Below, in pieces: positions 51,019 through 62,366 of a stretch of 64,000 nucleotides of DNA. Each line of letters begins with the position of its first letter. The first letter of the stretch is position 1. The DNA comes from Chrysophaeum taylorii (Eukaryota; Sar; Pelagophyceae; Pelagomonadales; Pelagomonadaceae), in contig JAQMWT010000071.1 in the NCBI GenBank assembly GCA_029834535.1, positions 1 through 64,000 of the forward strand, written 5' to 3'. The notes under the pieces are model-generated. The model did not search any database and was not told the DNA's origin. It saw nothing but the letters and a program-made list of their open reading frames with translations. Made by a program: the position numbers and the translations under genes.

Positions 51019-53136
51019 GGAGGAATCGTGGGTTTCTGAGAGCGTCCGACGGAATTTTCTCGATGGGCGCCAGTTCCCGGCGAGCACACATAAAACCGGA
51101 CCGGCAAGTCCCCCGACGACATGCTCCAGGGGGTTTATTCTATTCGAACGCGCAGCATGCACACTTGCCATCAACAACAAGTCGTTTTTTTTTTACCGAC
51201 AGGCTTCTTCGGCCGTTGGGCTTTCGGCAAAAAATTAAGTCTGCCCGGTCGGATGGGTGCGAAACCGCCTCTGGGCGCGTTTCGACGGCCTCCGTGGCCT
51301 CTCTGTCTCTGCGGCGGAGATCGGGTGACGCTGCTGCTGCTTTTCATTCGTGAGGCTTTCTGCGCGTTCGGAGGTTCCTGTTCCGGCACCTTCGCACTAA
51401 GCCATTACTTACCCTTCCTCCTAACAGGTCTGTCTTCCTTCGGCACATCAGTACTTCTCGTGGTGAGTGTGAGCGAGGTCTACCTGCGGGTGTCGCTTCG
51501 TGTGTACGCCCTTCACGAACGTGGTGTACGTGACCACCACATCGGTTCGGTGTTTTACTTACGTACGGCAGCAAACGGATCGTCGCCAGTACCACACTTG
51601 AACAAAGCAGTTTGTCATTGAGTTCGACACCGCCGCCGTCGTTACGACGTCACTTTGCTTCGGCTGCACTGTCACTCTTCTTCTACTACATCCAGTTGCT
51701 CACGAGTTTCTTTCTTTCGGTGTTTGCCGCTTTTGAGAAATAATTGGCGTCGGCATGTTTACCGCCGATTGACGCAAGATCATCAACAACCTCATCTCGA
51801 GTGATTGGGATCAATTTGCACAGAAGTACCTCGTGTGCATTTTCAGCTATCCCTCGATCCACTCCTCGTTGTGCTTCTCGATTTTCATCATCAAAGCTCG
51901 CGCATTTCACCCATACTCTGCTTTCGCGCGCGTCGTACGCGGCAGCCGGCCGCGGCGATACCCAAAACAAACTATTGGTCCGTGCCAATCCAGACGATGA
52001 TTGTTTCGACTCGGTCGAATGCAACGCTTGTCAAAACTTCGGGAATTATGTTGCCCTTATCAACCGAACAAAAATCCTCGGAATCCGGAATTCCATCATC
52101 CAAGTACGCCGCCGTCGGGTATACGAGTGCACGTCGCTTCATCTGCCGCTCCTACCGTCTCTCGCGAACAGCAGCAACCTCAATCTTTTATGTTTGTTCC
52201 TTATCGAGAACCATCGCATTGGGACTATTCTTCCAACACTGCTTGCACCGATCCCATCTCGACCGACCCAAAATCATCCTAATCGACGGGTCTTCGAATC
52301 TGAAAGTCCTACGTTTTGAGCACTATACTTGATTCAACTTCGCCGGCAACCCTAATTGTGCTTCAAACTTACCCGCTTGAAACAACTACCTAGGTTTGTT
52401 GATTACTGCTTGCGCGGATCAGAGATATGTGCCACGCCTACTTCGCCAACTCTCTTTCCGGGTTCCAGAAGAGTTGCACCACAATGTTTACGTGACGCTC
52501 TGGAGCTCTTCGCACCTTTTCTCACACTCCTTCAGCATGAGGGTTTTCTCTCCGAATTTTATTATACGACTTTCCCCCGTGGTATGCCTCCCCCTTCCTC
52601 ACTTTATTTTCCGCACCTATTTATTTCAAGACTATGAAGAAAAACTAGGTCTGAAGGTTTTTTCTAACAAGGAGAAGTCCGTCCTCCAGGTGCGTACCGT
52701 TGGGTACGGGGTCTTCTGCTTCATGAGCAGAAGAAGAAGCTTCGTTCCTCGTTGTTCGTTAGTGTGAAAGCTTCCACGGGATAAAAAATGTCCCTGAGAA
52801 GTTGGGAAATCCCTGCATTGTAGGATGTAACAAGCGGAAGGGTCTGTGCACGCCGAAGACCGCACGCTACGGTCTCAACCATGTACCCGGAGAGGGTCAA
52901 ATAAATCTCTCCTGGTTATGTTATGTTATGTGCCCCCCAGACGCATAGTGTGTGTGTTAGTATAATTGTGTTGTGCGTCTAAAAAAGTGAGCAGCTCGCA
53001 CCGTGATTATTACGATACGAAAATTGTGTTTGGCGTTGGTCTACTGTATATATTTGTTATGTGACGGTACGTGCCCACCAGTTGATTTGGTGGCTCGTGA
53101 TCGAGTTGGGTCGGTCATTACTCACAACATACGCTT
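51019..53136. other. no firm gene; several unrecognised open stretches
   Basis: 51121-51621 (+), 51744-52332 (both plus-strand frames and the minus strand open) and 52356-52767 (+) have protein-like parts such as CFDSVECNACQNFGNYVALI, PKIILIDGSSNLKVLRF and SEICATPTSPTLFPG, but no domain is recognised. Near 52640-52930 the sequence is LTR-like in feel (short promoter/terminator-like runs, ttatgttatgttatg), without a partner copy in the window. Confidence 0.3.
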
Positions 53137-55712
53137 TTGCATAATGCAATAAAACTAATCTTTTCCATCGCATGCTGCGGAAACATGCGAGGGATTTTTT
53201 TTCTTCCCTACATTCCCCAACCAAGGACTGTCTGCCAGGGAAATAATATATTCGCTATCAGTCTCATGTTACCATGCTTAATTGGCACGTTGATTTGTTT
53301 GGTCCTGTTAATAAATCCACGCTGTAACTATAGCGTATTGTACATATCGCACACATTAGAACCCTTCTTTCCTATGTGTCGTCGTCTTTTGTTTATCATC
53401 CCCCTCACCAAGTTCACAACTATGTCTAAGTCCAAGCCCGTCTCTACGACGTTAAGTATTCAGCTGGATTATTGCTTCGTAGGCACACGACGTTTGCTTT
53501 CGCGGACGCGTTGTTCCTCTACGATTCACCACAAGAAATGCTCCAGATTATAACACTAACCTCGATGAAGAGGTCGAGGCTATCTTCACTCGCTTGGAAA
53601 GCTCAACAAGTTCATGGTTCTTCATCTACCAGATGAAGATGCACTGCCCGAGCATCTTAAGATTTGGTACTGTAATAGCACTCATCATTTAACCGTAGAT
53701 GAGCGCAACGAACTCTATATTTCCAATAATCCTTTAATATTGTTCTTCCCGGATTAAATGCGGACGCGAGCAGCCCTAAACCGTTTAGATACCCAACTCC
53801 CTAATCAATTGTGCATGATTCGTCTCTAACCAATATAACTTTTTCTCATGTCTTTCTAATGCCGATTGGCAGAAGTATGCGGAGACTTACGAGCAAGTTT
53901 CCTCTACGCGTTCTTTAATCTAGCAATCGGCTCGTAAGCCAGCGCTATTGCCATTAGGGCACAACTTAATAAGATCTTCTATGCTCTAAGCGCACATCCT
54001 AATAAAATTAGAGCGATCTATCCTTTTATTATTATTATTATGAAACTGTGTTATGTACGGACGCGTCTGAACTTTTTAAGTCTCAATTTTTTAATCGTAT
54101 ATGTTCGCGTGTTTGTTGAACAACTGCTTGCCTTTCAAACTCAAGCTAATCAATTGAACAAGGAGGAAGCTAAGAAGATCCAATTTAGTGATTCTATCAT
54201 CACACTTTTAATGATACAAACTTTACGCCAACCCTTCCAAGATCATGGACGTTACTCTCAGTCTCTTATGGAGTGGTGTTAATTACATGAAATCCGCTCA
54301 AGTAGCGACTCCACTCGGGACCACCCCGCCTTGTTAAAACTGGTGGATCCATCCGACGTGCGCCCTTTGCTTGAGTTCCTGTTATAGATTTATAATGAAA
54401 CGAAATTCACGACTAATCGTCGTTTGGATAAAAACCAGCTTCTTGGATTCCCTATGTCCCTGGAACTACTTCATCGAGACCCCCAAAAAGGTGTTACGAA
54501 TGGATACCATTCAGGAGTGTCTCACGACAGTTTGAACAGCACATATTCATTGCTAGCTACAGTTGCAGCCAAACTCTGGCTTCAATGCTCGTAAGGTGCG
54601 CAACGCCAAGGATAAAGCCTCGACAATCTCGCCTGGGGGTACGTCTTACTATCGTCCTCCCTCGAATTATAAAACCGGCACCAGCTTCGACCGGCCTGTA
54701 GACATTCACACAGATTATACAAACCGTGGAGCACGTTCTCAATATGTCTCTCTAATGGACAGAGAGCTAATTATCAGGTCGAGCGACTTCGCCATCTATT
54801 CGCCAAACTACAGGACGCGATCCTTCCCCCGATGTTAAGAATGTACAGGAAGAGATGAAAACTCTTCTCAGTACTTTATGGACTACTCAGGCTTCTTCTA
54901 CTCGAACCCTTGAGCCTGATGAAGTAACACAAGTTTCAACTTTATTTATGTGTCGTGTCGAGTCCATGTCTTAATGTCACATGTCTTCTCGATTCTGATA
55001 CATCAACCCATGTCTCCGAAGAAAAGGATGAAGTAATTACACCTGCTCCTACAGCGTCCCCCAGTGATGCGGAGGAGCAGCGCGGGAAGAGACGTTTCAT
55101 ACATTTTCTTTCTATTAAAGACGAAGAAATCGTCAACATCCCGCAAACCATTGTTGCAACATACAAATGCTAAAGCTCAAAGTGCTATTATTGTCCGCCG
55201 TCAGACTATGGAAGCTCCTCCTCCTCGAGCTGATGAGCCGCAGAATAATAACACTCAACGCGGTGGAAGAGCAAGATGATGGCACTGAACCTCCTAGGTT
55301 ACTTCCAAAGCTCATAAATACCTTGGTTTTGTTACACCCTCCGAGCAAACGACGCAGCAGACGTTTCTTGCGCTATAAGCTTTCGGTCAAAGTTCCACTC
55401 ATGCATGCTATTCCACTATTCTCGAGTTGTATAATGAGTATAACCTGCCTGCTTATGAGAACACCTGGATACGCTGATACTTGCGCTTCTCAACACGTCA
55501 TAAATTTCAGACGTTTATTACGCTGATCCCGTGCATGTCGTTACATTGCTCTGGAATCTCTGTCTCCCGCAATCCAGACAGCCACGGACACTCAAAGTAT
55601 TACTCACGCCAAGATTATAAGGACAGTCATCCCAGCTCTACCGAAGTATCCTGACGTTGGCTATGTTAAACTCGATGTCGCCTTGTTTCTTCCTAAACGA
55701 AACCAACACTAC
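53137..55712 (+). other. AT-rich degenerate stretch, probably an old retroelement
   Basis: Clearly more AT-rich than the rest of the window and full of stops, with short plus-strand runs of protein-like text (LDEEVEAIFTRLESSTSS near 53575, DSDTSTHVSEEKDEVITPAP near 54995, APPPRADEPQNNN near 55215). The style is that of a gag polyprotein, but no RT or integrase motif is seen, so the family is unknown. If it is a retroelement, it is much older than A or B. Confidence 0.3.
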
Positions 55713-57411
55713 GACTCGCGCGGAAAAGAAAATGGAAATTTCCCCTGGAAACGGAAGTTTTATAGAGATTTCTAGAAATTTCCAAGGGCCTCTCAGAGGC
55801 TGGAAAAGCGCGCCAAATCACGAATATTCAGTATGTAGTGCGCGCGCAAGGCCTCCTCCACGCTCTCCCACTGTGAGACTACCGCTAATTGAGAGCGCCG
55901 GCGTGCACCACGTTCGTGTTGGTGTCATTGGCCACGCGCTCGAGCGGGATGGGCGGGAGGTCCCCCCCCGCGGTGTCGTTCACAAGGCGCTGAGTGAACC
56001 TTACAGGGGGTCAACCTTTCTGAGACAAAGGGTCGAAAGTGTTGGCGTTCTTTAGTGAAGAAGAGCCGGTGCTGGACGCCCCTTTACACCTCGTCGAAGT
56101 TATTTGACGGTCGCGGCGAACGTCAAGACAAAGCTGACGCTCAAGGCGGAGGACCCATTGTGGTCTAGAGTTGCAAAGCGCGAACATCACATCGGGGAGG
56201 GACTATCTGCCGGGTGAGAGCCACGATGACGACAATGGCCGCAAGGACGACGAAGATCTTGATTTTGAAGACGACGACGATGACGGGAGAGAAGAAGAGC
56301 AAGATGATGGCACTACGGTCTACTTCGATGAGTTCGAAGTTCCGACGAAAAGATCCCGCTCTACGTTCTACTTTGCTGCTTGGACAAACCTCGACGACGA
56401 CGACCTCTGAGAGCCATCATGGTGGTTCGGGAGGGTTGTGTCAAATATTCATGCCGCGGGCCCGGGTCTACAACTTCTTCGACGTTTAGTGGGACAGCAA
56501 CGCGCCTCGTCGGCTTAAACTCGAAAACAACGTGGACGACAGTCGAACTCCGACTGTTAACGCTAAGGTTGCTGGTGCTAGAAGAAGACACTCTCCTCTG
56601 CCTCTGCTGCCTCTTCCCGCCGACCGCTTATCCTAGACGGTGCCGACGTCGACGAGACTCCTCGCCAGCGCCGACGACAGCCTTTTCGACGACGACGACC
56701 GAGGTTCGCAGCTCTCAAAGCCTCAAGCGTTGCGACTGGAACGCTGCTAGCGTTGCAATCAAAGTTAAACAAAACACTCAAGCAAGCCACCGAGCGCCCC
56801 CCATGCTCGCGTTCGCACTCCCCCCCCCCTCTTATTAGCAGTTACCTTTTAAGACATTCCTAAAACCACTGAACCCCTTGCGTGCTCACACCACCGCACT
56901 CCCCGCGATGGTGGCGGTCGCAGACACCTAACAGTGGACACCCAACCACGTGTCTCTATTGAGCGTTATAGCCAATTTGGGGTCAGTCAGTCCGCCAGGT
57001 GGCCGAAAATCTCCTCGCCAGTTTCCGGATACTTCCATCATGGAAATGATGGAAAAATATGGATAATTCCGGAGAAATCCAAAACGGCTCTTCACATTTT
57101 CCGGAAATACGATAGTCATAACCGACACAATGACCCTGATCTGCATATCATAAGCATGACGCAATGGGGTGAAGACAAATATGACTCGCGTATTTCCGGC
57201 AACACGAACGTGGTGCACGCCGGCGCTCTCAATTAGCGGTAGTCTCACAGTGGGAGAGCGTGGAGGAGGCCTTGCGCGCGCACTACATACTGAATGAATA
57301 TTCGTGATTTGACGCGCTTTTCCAGCCTCTGAGAGGCCCTTGGGAATTTCTAGAAATCTCTATAAAACTTCGATTTCCAGGGGAAATTCCAATTTCTTTT
57401 CCGCGCAAGTC
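55713..57411. mobile_element. 1.7-kb element with about 208-bp terminal inverted repeats
   Basis: 55713-55920 (gactcgcgcggaaaagaaa ... cgtgcaccacgttcgtgtt) and 57201-57411 are inverted copies with about 95% match by eye. No transposase is visible. The inside holds an acidic ORF and, toward the right end, palindromic ttccgg/ttccggaaat-rich sequence near 57020-57115. It is a foldback or long-TIR non-autonomous DNA element; the superfamily is open. Confidence 0.78.
56171..56410 (+). CDS. acidic 79-residue ORF inside the long-TIR element
   Basis: Frame with DYLPGESHDDDNGRKDDEDL and GTTVYFDEFEVPTKRSRS. An alternative reading has an upstream exon YLTVAANVKTKLTLKAEDPL ... HHIGEGLSAG ending at a GGGTGAG donor-like site (56210-56216). 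It may be a captured piece of a host nuclear protein. Function unknown. Confidence 0.35.
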   Translation: MQSANITSGRDYLPGESHDDDNGRKDDEDLDFEDDDDDGREEEQDDGTTVYFDEFEVPTKRSRSTFYFAAWTNLDDDDL

Positions 57412-58923
57412 ATACATACATACATACATACCCTGGGATCGGCGGCCCGTCTTCGGAGGCCTCATACATACGAACCGTGCAGGAGCGCGCGCGTGAAGTT
57501 GTACTCTCCCGAGGCCATCACAGCCTGCAAGAAGAGCGACGCATGTATCGCGATCAGCAGCTTGATTCATATCGATTACGCCACCTTCGTCGAGCGCCAG
57601 CAGCCGTGTGGTGGTGGCCAGACTCATATTGAACTTGTAACCCGTTTATGTTTTTCCGTTTAGTTTTGAACATACTACTGAAAAACTGACCTGGGGACAA
57701 CGCCTTCTCTTCGAGAGGGCTAGTTTTTCAACCAAAGGCTGGTAATTAACGCGATTTAACTTTGGCGGACTACAACAGGGAAAAACCTCGGTCGGGGGCT
57801 CCCTCCCGATCGGAGGTCCAAGCCCCAGCACCTTGGACGATTTTTATGTCGAAACCAGATTTCATGATGATATGGTCTTCACAGCAGCAGCTAGAAATCG
57901 CACATGCGCCCCCCGGGTGGCTGGGAGCTCCGTTCGACGCCTCGTTCGACCCTCGCGCAGGCTGGGCCTGGGGCTGCGAGCGGCGGGGCGGTAAATCCCC
58001 CCTGGACTATCGTGGGGGTATCCTCGAATAAGCTTGGCTGCGTTGGCCCTCACCAAAGAATAATGTCCTAGCACCGTTGTGTACCCCTCTCCAAAAATAC
58101 TTATTAAGCTACAATGCGCCAATTTTAAGAGTGCCGATTCGAAAGTCGTCGTCGTCGAGGTCAACGTGGAAGGCGTCAACTTGATAAGATGTGGCTGTAC
58201 TCAGCTTTGGCGGCGAGCACAACAAACGGCTGCTTGACCAGCCGGCGAAGTTTCTCGATTGCGACATCTTTCTTCGAAAGCGCGAACATCATGCTCTCGA
58301 CGCACCGCCCTCGGGGTGTCCGGCTTCTCCGCAGCTTACACTCAACATAAAGCGTGCGCCCGGAAAGCGATGAGATTGTCGAAATTCAACCCGCGCAATC
58401 GCACTCCTTCTCACAGCTCTTAGACTGACGCACGGCGCCATCTCCACCCTCGTCCGTGAACAGCAACAGCCGCCTTGAGTTTTCAGATCCTTCGTGGTAA
58501 TATAATAGTGGCCGTTGAGAAGTTGTCAAGAACTCTCTCTCTCTTAAAGCGTCGGTTTTTTTTTCCATCATCGAAATACAGCAGCAGCTCGAGGGAGCTC
58601 GGCCATGTGCACAAAGGCCCACGTAGTACGGGACACTACGGCGTCGGAAACTGCGGCGGCCTCTAATTTATAAGGTGTGTTGCCGAAACTCCGGAGCATC
58701 TGTTGGAGTGTCCAAGGTGCGACCGGCGACGACACTTAGAGCGAGCTATCTCTCTCCCGAGAGCATGAACAACCCCCCGCCGCCATACGGATGTGGAGAC
58801 ACATTACCTTTGTGGGTTGTGGACCAGCGGGTGTGTCGGGGGGACCGCCCGCGACACTACACTTTCTAGACTCACTTTTATTTTACCTCAGCCGCAAGCG
58901 GTCGCTATTTTATCCGGCGAAGA
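57412..58923. other. mostly unassigned; possible LINE scrap at 58660-58775
   Basis: A catacatacatacata run at 57411-57431 adjoins the long-TIR element. Unrecognised open stretches are 57480-57610 (RVKLYSPEAITACKKSDACI), 57762-58031 and 58191-58373 (LSFGGEHNKRLLDQPAKFLD). Around 58672-58775 the plus strand reads CVAETPEHLLECPRCDRRRH, the Cys/His pattern found at the C-termini of many LINE ORFs, so a small LINE relic is likely there. Confidence 0.35.
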
Positions 58924-59227
58924 TCAAGCGGAGTCTTCCTTTTCGGGTGATTTGCAGACCACCTGCGAAGGTGTTGGCGGCGTACGAGTTGACGTACCCT
59001 TTTTACGTCCGCATCGTTGCAGGCGACCGAGACGAGCGCGGCGCCGACGGCGGCGGTTAACGCGAGTCCGACGATGAGCCTGCAGACAAATAACAAAACA
59101 TCTCGCGCGCGCCTCACGTCACAACTTTAATTCGCGACTTGTTCACGTCGTCGTTGTCGCTTTTCGTTGCGTTCTCCGCAGCGCGCTGCGCCATGGCCGC
59201 TGCGCCCACCATTATCAGACCGATCAT
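58924..59227 (-). CDS. small membrane protein, 73 residues, three exons
   Basis: Exons 59118-59227, 59007-59079 and 58924-58962 on the minus strand, with introns of 38 nt (59080-59117) and 44 nt (58963-59006). Donors are GTGAGG and GTAAAA, acceptors CTGCAG and TCGCAG. The reading frame is kept across both joins (phase 2 then phase 0) and ends at TGA. The protein starts MIGLIMVGAAAMAQRAAENA, has a charged middle (ATKSDNDDVNKSRIK), one clear transmembrane helix (LIVGLALTAAVGAALVSVAC) and a hydrophilic end (KSPEKEDSA). A donor-like gtaagt lies just upstream of the ATG (59228-59237), so an upstream exon or alternative start is possible. Family not recognised; likely an organelle or ER membrane subunit by size alone. 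Confidence 0.6.
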
Positions 59228-60195
59228 GCTTACTTACCCCCGATGCCACAAATTAAGGGAATAGAAGAGTTAAGACTAGGGTTTCGAGATTTTTCGGTGG
59301 GCACGTCAACACGTCAACACCGACCGGAACGGTCTTAAACCTACCCGAGAAACGGGTTCGAAAAGGATTCATGCCCTAATACAGACAAATCTACTAACTC
59401 CTTACCCCTTGTCTGTCGCCTTGGTTGAGAGCGCGATCTCTTCTTTACGTCCCCTTCTCAACACAATCAACCGTCTCTGATTCGTGCTCACGCTCATCAT
59501 CATGGTCTAGGGCGTCCCGTAGGTATGTGGTGGGAATCACATGGTAGTAGTAAACTGATGTGTTTGGCTTGGCGACAGCCGCATCCGAGGGTGGGGGGGC
59601 GCGCGAGAACATCGTTTTGCTGGGCGAGGGGGCCGCCACCCCCCAGCGCTACAGCTTTGTGCCCGGGGGGGGGGGTCTGCGACCTCCCAGCACGAAAGTT
59701 TCGTGGTGGTAGCGGGGTGTCTGACCTGACCACCGCGCACGCACTCTAGAAGTGGCCTCGAATGCCTGCCTTGAGCGCCCAGGTGGTCAGCAGGGCTATA
59801 GAACTACGGACGGCCACGGACTGGGTGCCGGGGACGAGCGCCTCTGCTATAGCCTCGCGGTCTTCGCGGGCATTGAAGGCGTTAAGAGAATCGGACAAGA
59901 GGAGGCGCGGCGGTTGCAGGAAAATAAATAAATCACTGTGGCTTAGCCATACGCGCGACTCCGAGCCGCAGAACTTGTCGTCGGGATATTGTACGCGCCC
60001 TGTCCTCAAGACGACGATGATGACGACAACGAACCGCCCTCCGCGAACATGGCGAGGTCAACGAGCCAGACTCCGTCGACGAGCCCGCCCTCGATGAGGA
60101 GAAGGATGAGAGCCCAGCTCCAGAGGAGAACCGCCGCGACTACCTCAAGGACCTCGGAGACGCCACATTCTACCATGAGGCCGCCAGATTCCTTA
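59228..60195. other. no firm gene; one acidic exon-like stretch
   Basis: Near 60050-60195 the plus strand reads DSVDEPALDEEKDESPAPEE and DYLKDLGDATFYHEAARFLI, protein-like and running into the copia LTR at 60196; it may be a host exon disrupted by the element. G- and C-runs lie near 59590-59680. Nothing else is supported. Confidence 0.3.
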
Positions 60196-60408
60196 TAGAG
60201 AACAGGAATCACAACTGTGTTGCCCTTCCTTCAGCAGAGCGTGAGAACAGTGGTAGTCTGTCCTCGAATCTGTCTCTTAATCGAGGACAGCCGGTGTGAA
60301 TAACACAGCGTTTTTTTTCTTGAATCAAAGGTGGCAAAGTTAAGTGAACTGACCCTAGAACAGGGGGTACTAACCCTAGTTCAGATTTTCTATCTCTACG
60401 CCCTCACA
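60196..60408 (-). repeat. copia 3' LTR
   Basis: 213 bp, matching both halves of the solo LTR at 49732-51018. In element orientation it begins TGTGAGGGCGTAGAGATAG and ends CTGTTCTCTA. It contains a hairpin (tcctcga ... tcgagga). Confidence 0.8.
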
Positions 60409-61261
60409 GATTGAACGTGGGGAGCGAAATCTGGATCAAACTAAGCGGGGAGCGTCTTACCATCGACAAGAATGTAGAGAGTGTTCTGGACAGAGTCGTA
60501 CGGTGGAAGAGCAGCTGAAAGATTGACTTGATGGGATGGTGGGGAGGATGAAGTGGAGTGAACGCCGTAGGCGCTTTTGAACTTGTGAAATACGTTATGC
60601 GCTGAAGGAGCTTCGAAAAATGATCAGCGACCTGGTAGAGGGTAGGACACCAGAGAGGCCTAATGATCGAGTTAGCGTGGTAGTCACGAACGCGAAATTC
60701 CCGTAAGTTGATATGACGAGAAGGAGCACTGACTTTAGGATGATTAGCGACGTGGAGTGCGCTAGCGTTGTCAATAAGTAAGGGGATCGCGTGACCTTGA
60801 TCACACGAGAACAGATAGGGATGGGAGGAGAAAAGCTTGTAGAACCAGTGACATTCATCAGCAGCTGCGCTGGCGGCGATGAGTTCAGCTTCCATGGTGC
60901 TCTTGGCAGTAAGAGTCTGGCGTTTGCTAGACCAAAATACGAGGTTGCCAAAGACGAATATACATACACCAGAATTGGATCGTAAGCGAGGGTCAGAACG
61001 ATCAGCAGAGCTTGAATCAGTAAAATACATAATAGGTGAACGAAGATGATGCAGTTCAGGATAGTGAGCGATCAGATGCTGAATAAAGGGGGTAATACAT
61101 CTTGGGCTGTCGGATGAATAGTCAAGGGAGTCATTCGGAGTGCCCTTTAGATAGCGAAGTAAAACATATAAGTGCAGAAGATGTGTTTGGTCGGGGTTGT
61201 GCATCCCTTTGCAGCATTTGTTGCACAAGGTGGTGATGTCCGGCCGACATGTGATAGACAA
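60404..61261 (-). CDS. copia element: RNase H
   Basis: Text typical of copia RNase H and its lead-in: RPDITTLCNKCCKGMHNPDQ, LRYLKGTPNDSLDY, MYFTDSSSADRSDPRLRSNS, LVFWSSKRQTLTAKSTMEAE, LLIDNASALHVANHP and RHINLREFRVRDY. The order D...SS/AKST-E-AE...DN...HI-RE fits the catalytic pattern. Confidence 0.85.
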   Translation of the reverse strand: MSITCRPDITTLCNKCCKGMHNPDQTHLLHLYVLLRYLKGTPNDSLDYSSDSPRCITPFIQHLIAHYPELHHLRSPIMYFTDSSSADRSDPRLRSNSGVCIFVFGNLVFWSSKRQTLTAKSTMEAELIAASAAADECHWFYKLFSSHPYLFSCDQGHAIPLLIDNASALHVANHPKVSAPSRHINLREFRVRDYHANSIIRPLWCPTLYQVADHFSKLLQRITYFTSSKAPTAFTPLHPPHHPIKSIFQLLFHRTTLSRTLSTFLSMVRRSPLSLIQISLPTFNL

Positions 61262-61276
61262 ATAAATGCTGGTGCC

Positions 61277-62130
61277 TCAGTAGAAAGGGGGGTTTTGGCG
61301 TAATACATCTAAGGTAGTAGCCAAGTCTGAGAGAAGTTTAGTAGAAGGCTTTTGGACGAGGATGTCCGAATAGGGGACGTCTAGGCTATGTAGGTTGAGC
61401 TTATGCTCAGCAAGCATCTTGTTGATCTTCGCTGCTACATTCATAGTGAGATGACCAGCGGAGACATTGTAGTGGACATCGATGCCAAGAAAGGATCGGA
61501 TGTTGTCATGCCATGTACCCTTGCCATATTCGGTCTCCAGAGCGGTGCGAAGAGACGCGATTTTCGCAGTGTTGGTACCAGTGATCAATAGATCATCGAC
61601 TGAAACGGAGCGTAAAACCCGTTGGTTGATAGATCGATCCCAATTGATATAAAGACAAGTATCGACTTGTGAGCGTTCGAACTCATGTTGTCGAAGAAAT
61701 GAGTCGAGCTTAATATTCCACAACAAAGCTGACTGCTTGAGGCCATAGAGAGCCTTGACGAGTCGGAGAGCGAGCTTCGACTCTGGATGGGTCTTCTGTA
61801 TCTGCTGGATAAGATTCGTCGAGACACGTATTCCTCGAGGAAAGTCGATCCATACGGGGCGATCGAGTGCCGATTGAATGAATGCCTGAGGAATATCCGC
61901 GTGCGCGACCGGAAGCTTGTGCTTCACAGCGATGGCGAGCAGTAGCCGGTTGGTAGCGAACATTGCGGTTGGGGAGGATGTGGCATAAAAGTCAATGCCT
62001 ACACGTGCCAAGAAACCTCGGGCGACTAGACGAGCTTTGTAGCGGTCTGGAGTGCCGTCAGCAAAATACTTGATCTTCAGCACGAGCTTCGTCGAGATAG
62101 ACGAACGGTCTGGCGGTAAAGGCTCAAGCT
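61277..62130 (-). CDS. copia element: reverse transcriptase core
   Basis: LVLKIKYFADGTPDRYKARL VARGF, FYATSSPTAMFATNRLLLAI, HADIPQAFIQSALDRPVWID, LVKALYGLKQSALLW, and the catalytic VSVDDLLITG. All are in the usual copia order. The upstream end of the RT lies beyond the insert at 62131-62366. Confidence 0.88.
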
Positions 62131-62366
62131 CGGGCGGGCCGGTTGGCAGCCGGAACGTTCGCAGTGGGACGGGGTATGGCCGGGGGGCGCAGACGGAAGG
62201 TTATCGACGAGTTGGTTGTCAGTCACATCGCGGTCTCCTCGTCGCATGGCGACAAGCTTGATGATCACTCTCCGCCGACCCACCTTTCGGCGCCCCTCGT
62301 CTACAGGCCCGTGATTCCGGACTGGCTCCCATGCTCGGGAGAGGTCTGAAGTTAGTTAGTTAGTTA
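62131..62366 (+). mobile_element. TTAG-tailed insert in copia RT
   Basis: 236 bp ending gagaggtctgaagttagtta-gttag and flanked by the 9-bp direct repeat gctcaagct (62122-62130 and 62367-62375). Its last 60 bp match LINE-A (ggctcccatgctcgggag); the rest differs, so it is either a divergent LINE-A subfamily or a SINE that uses the LINE-A tail. Confidence 0.85.

Noticed and set aside
59341-59361. possible tRNA B-box (gggttcgaa)
   Set aside because: No matching A-box or cloverleaf could be folded around it.
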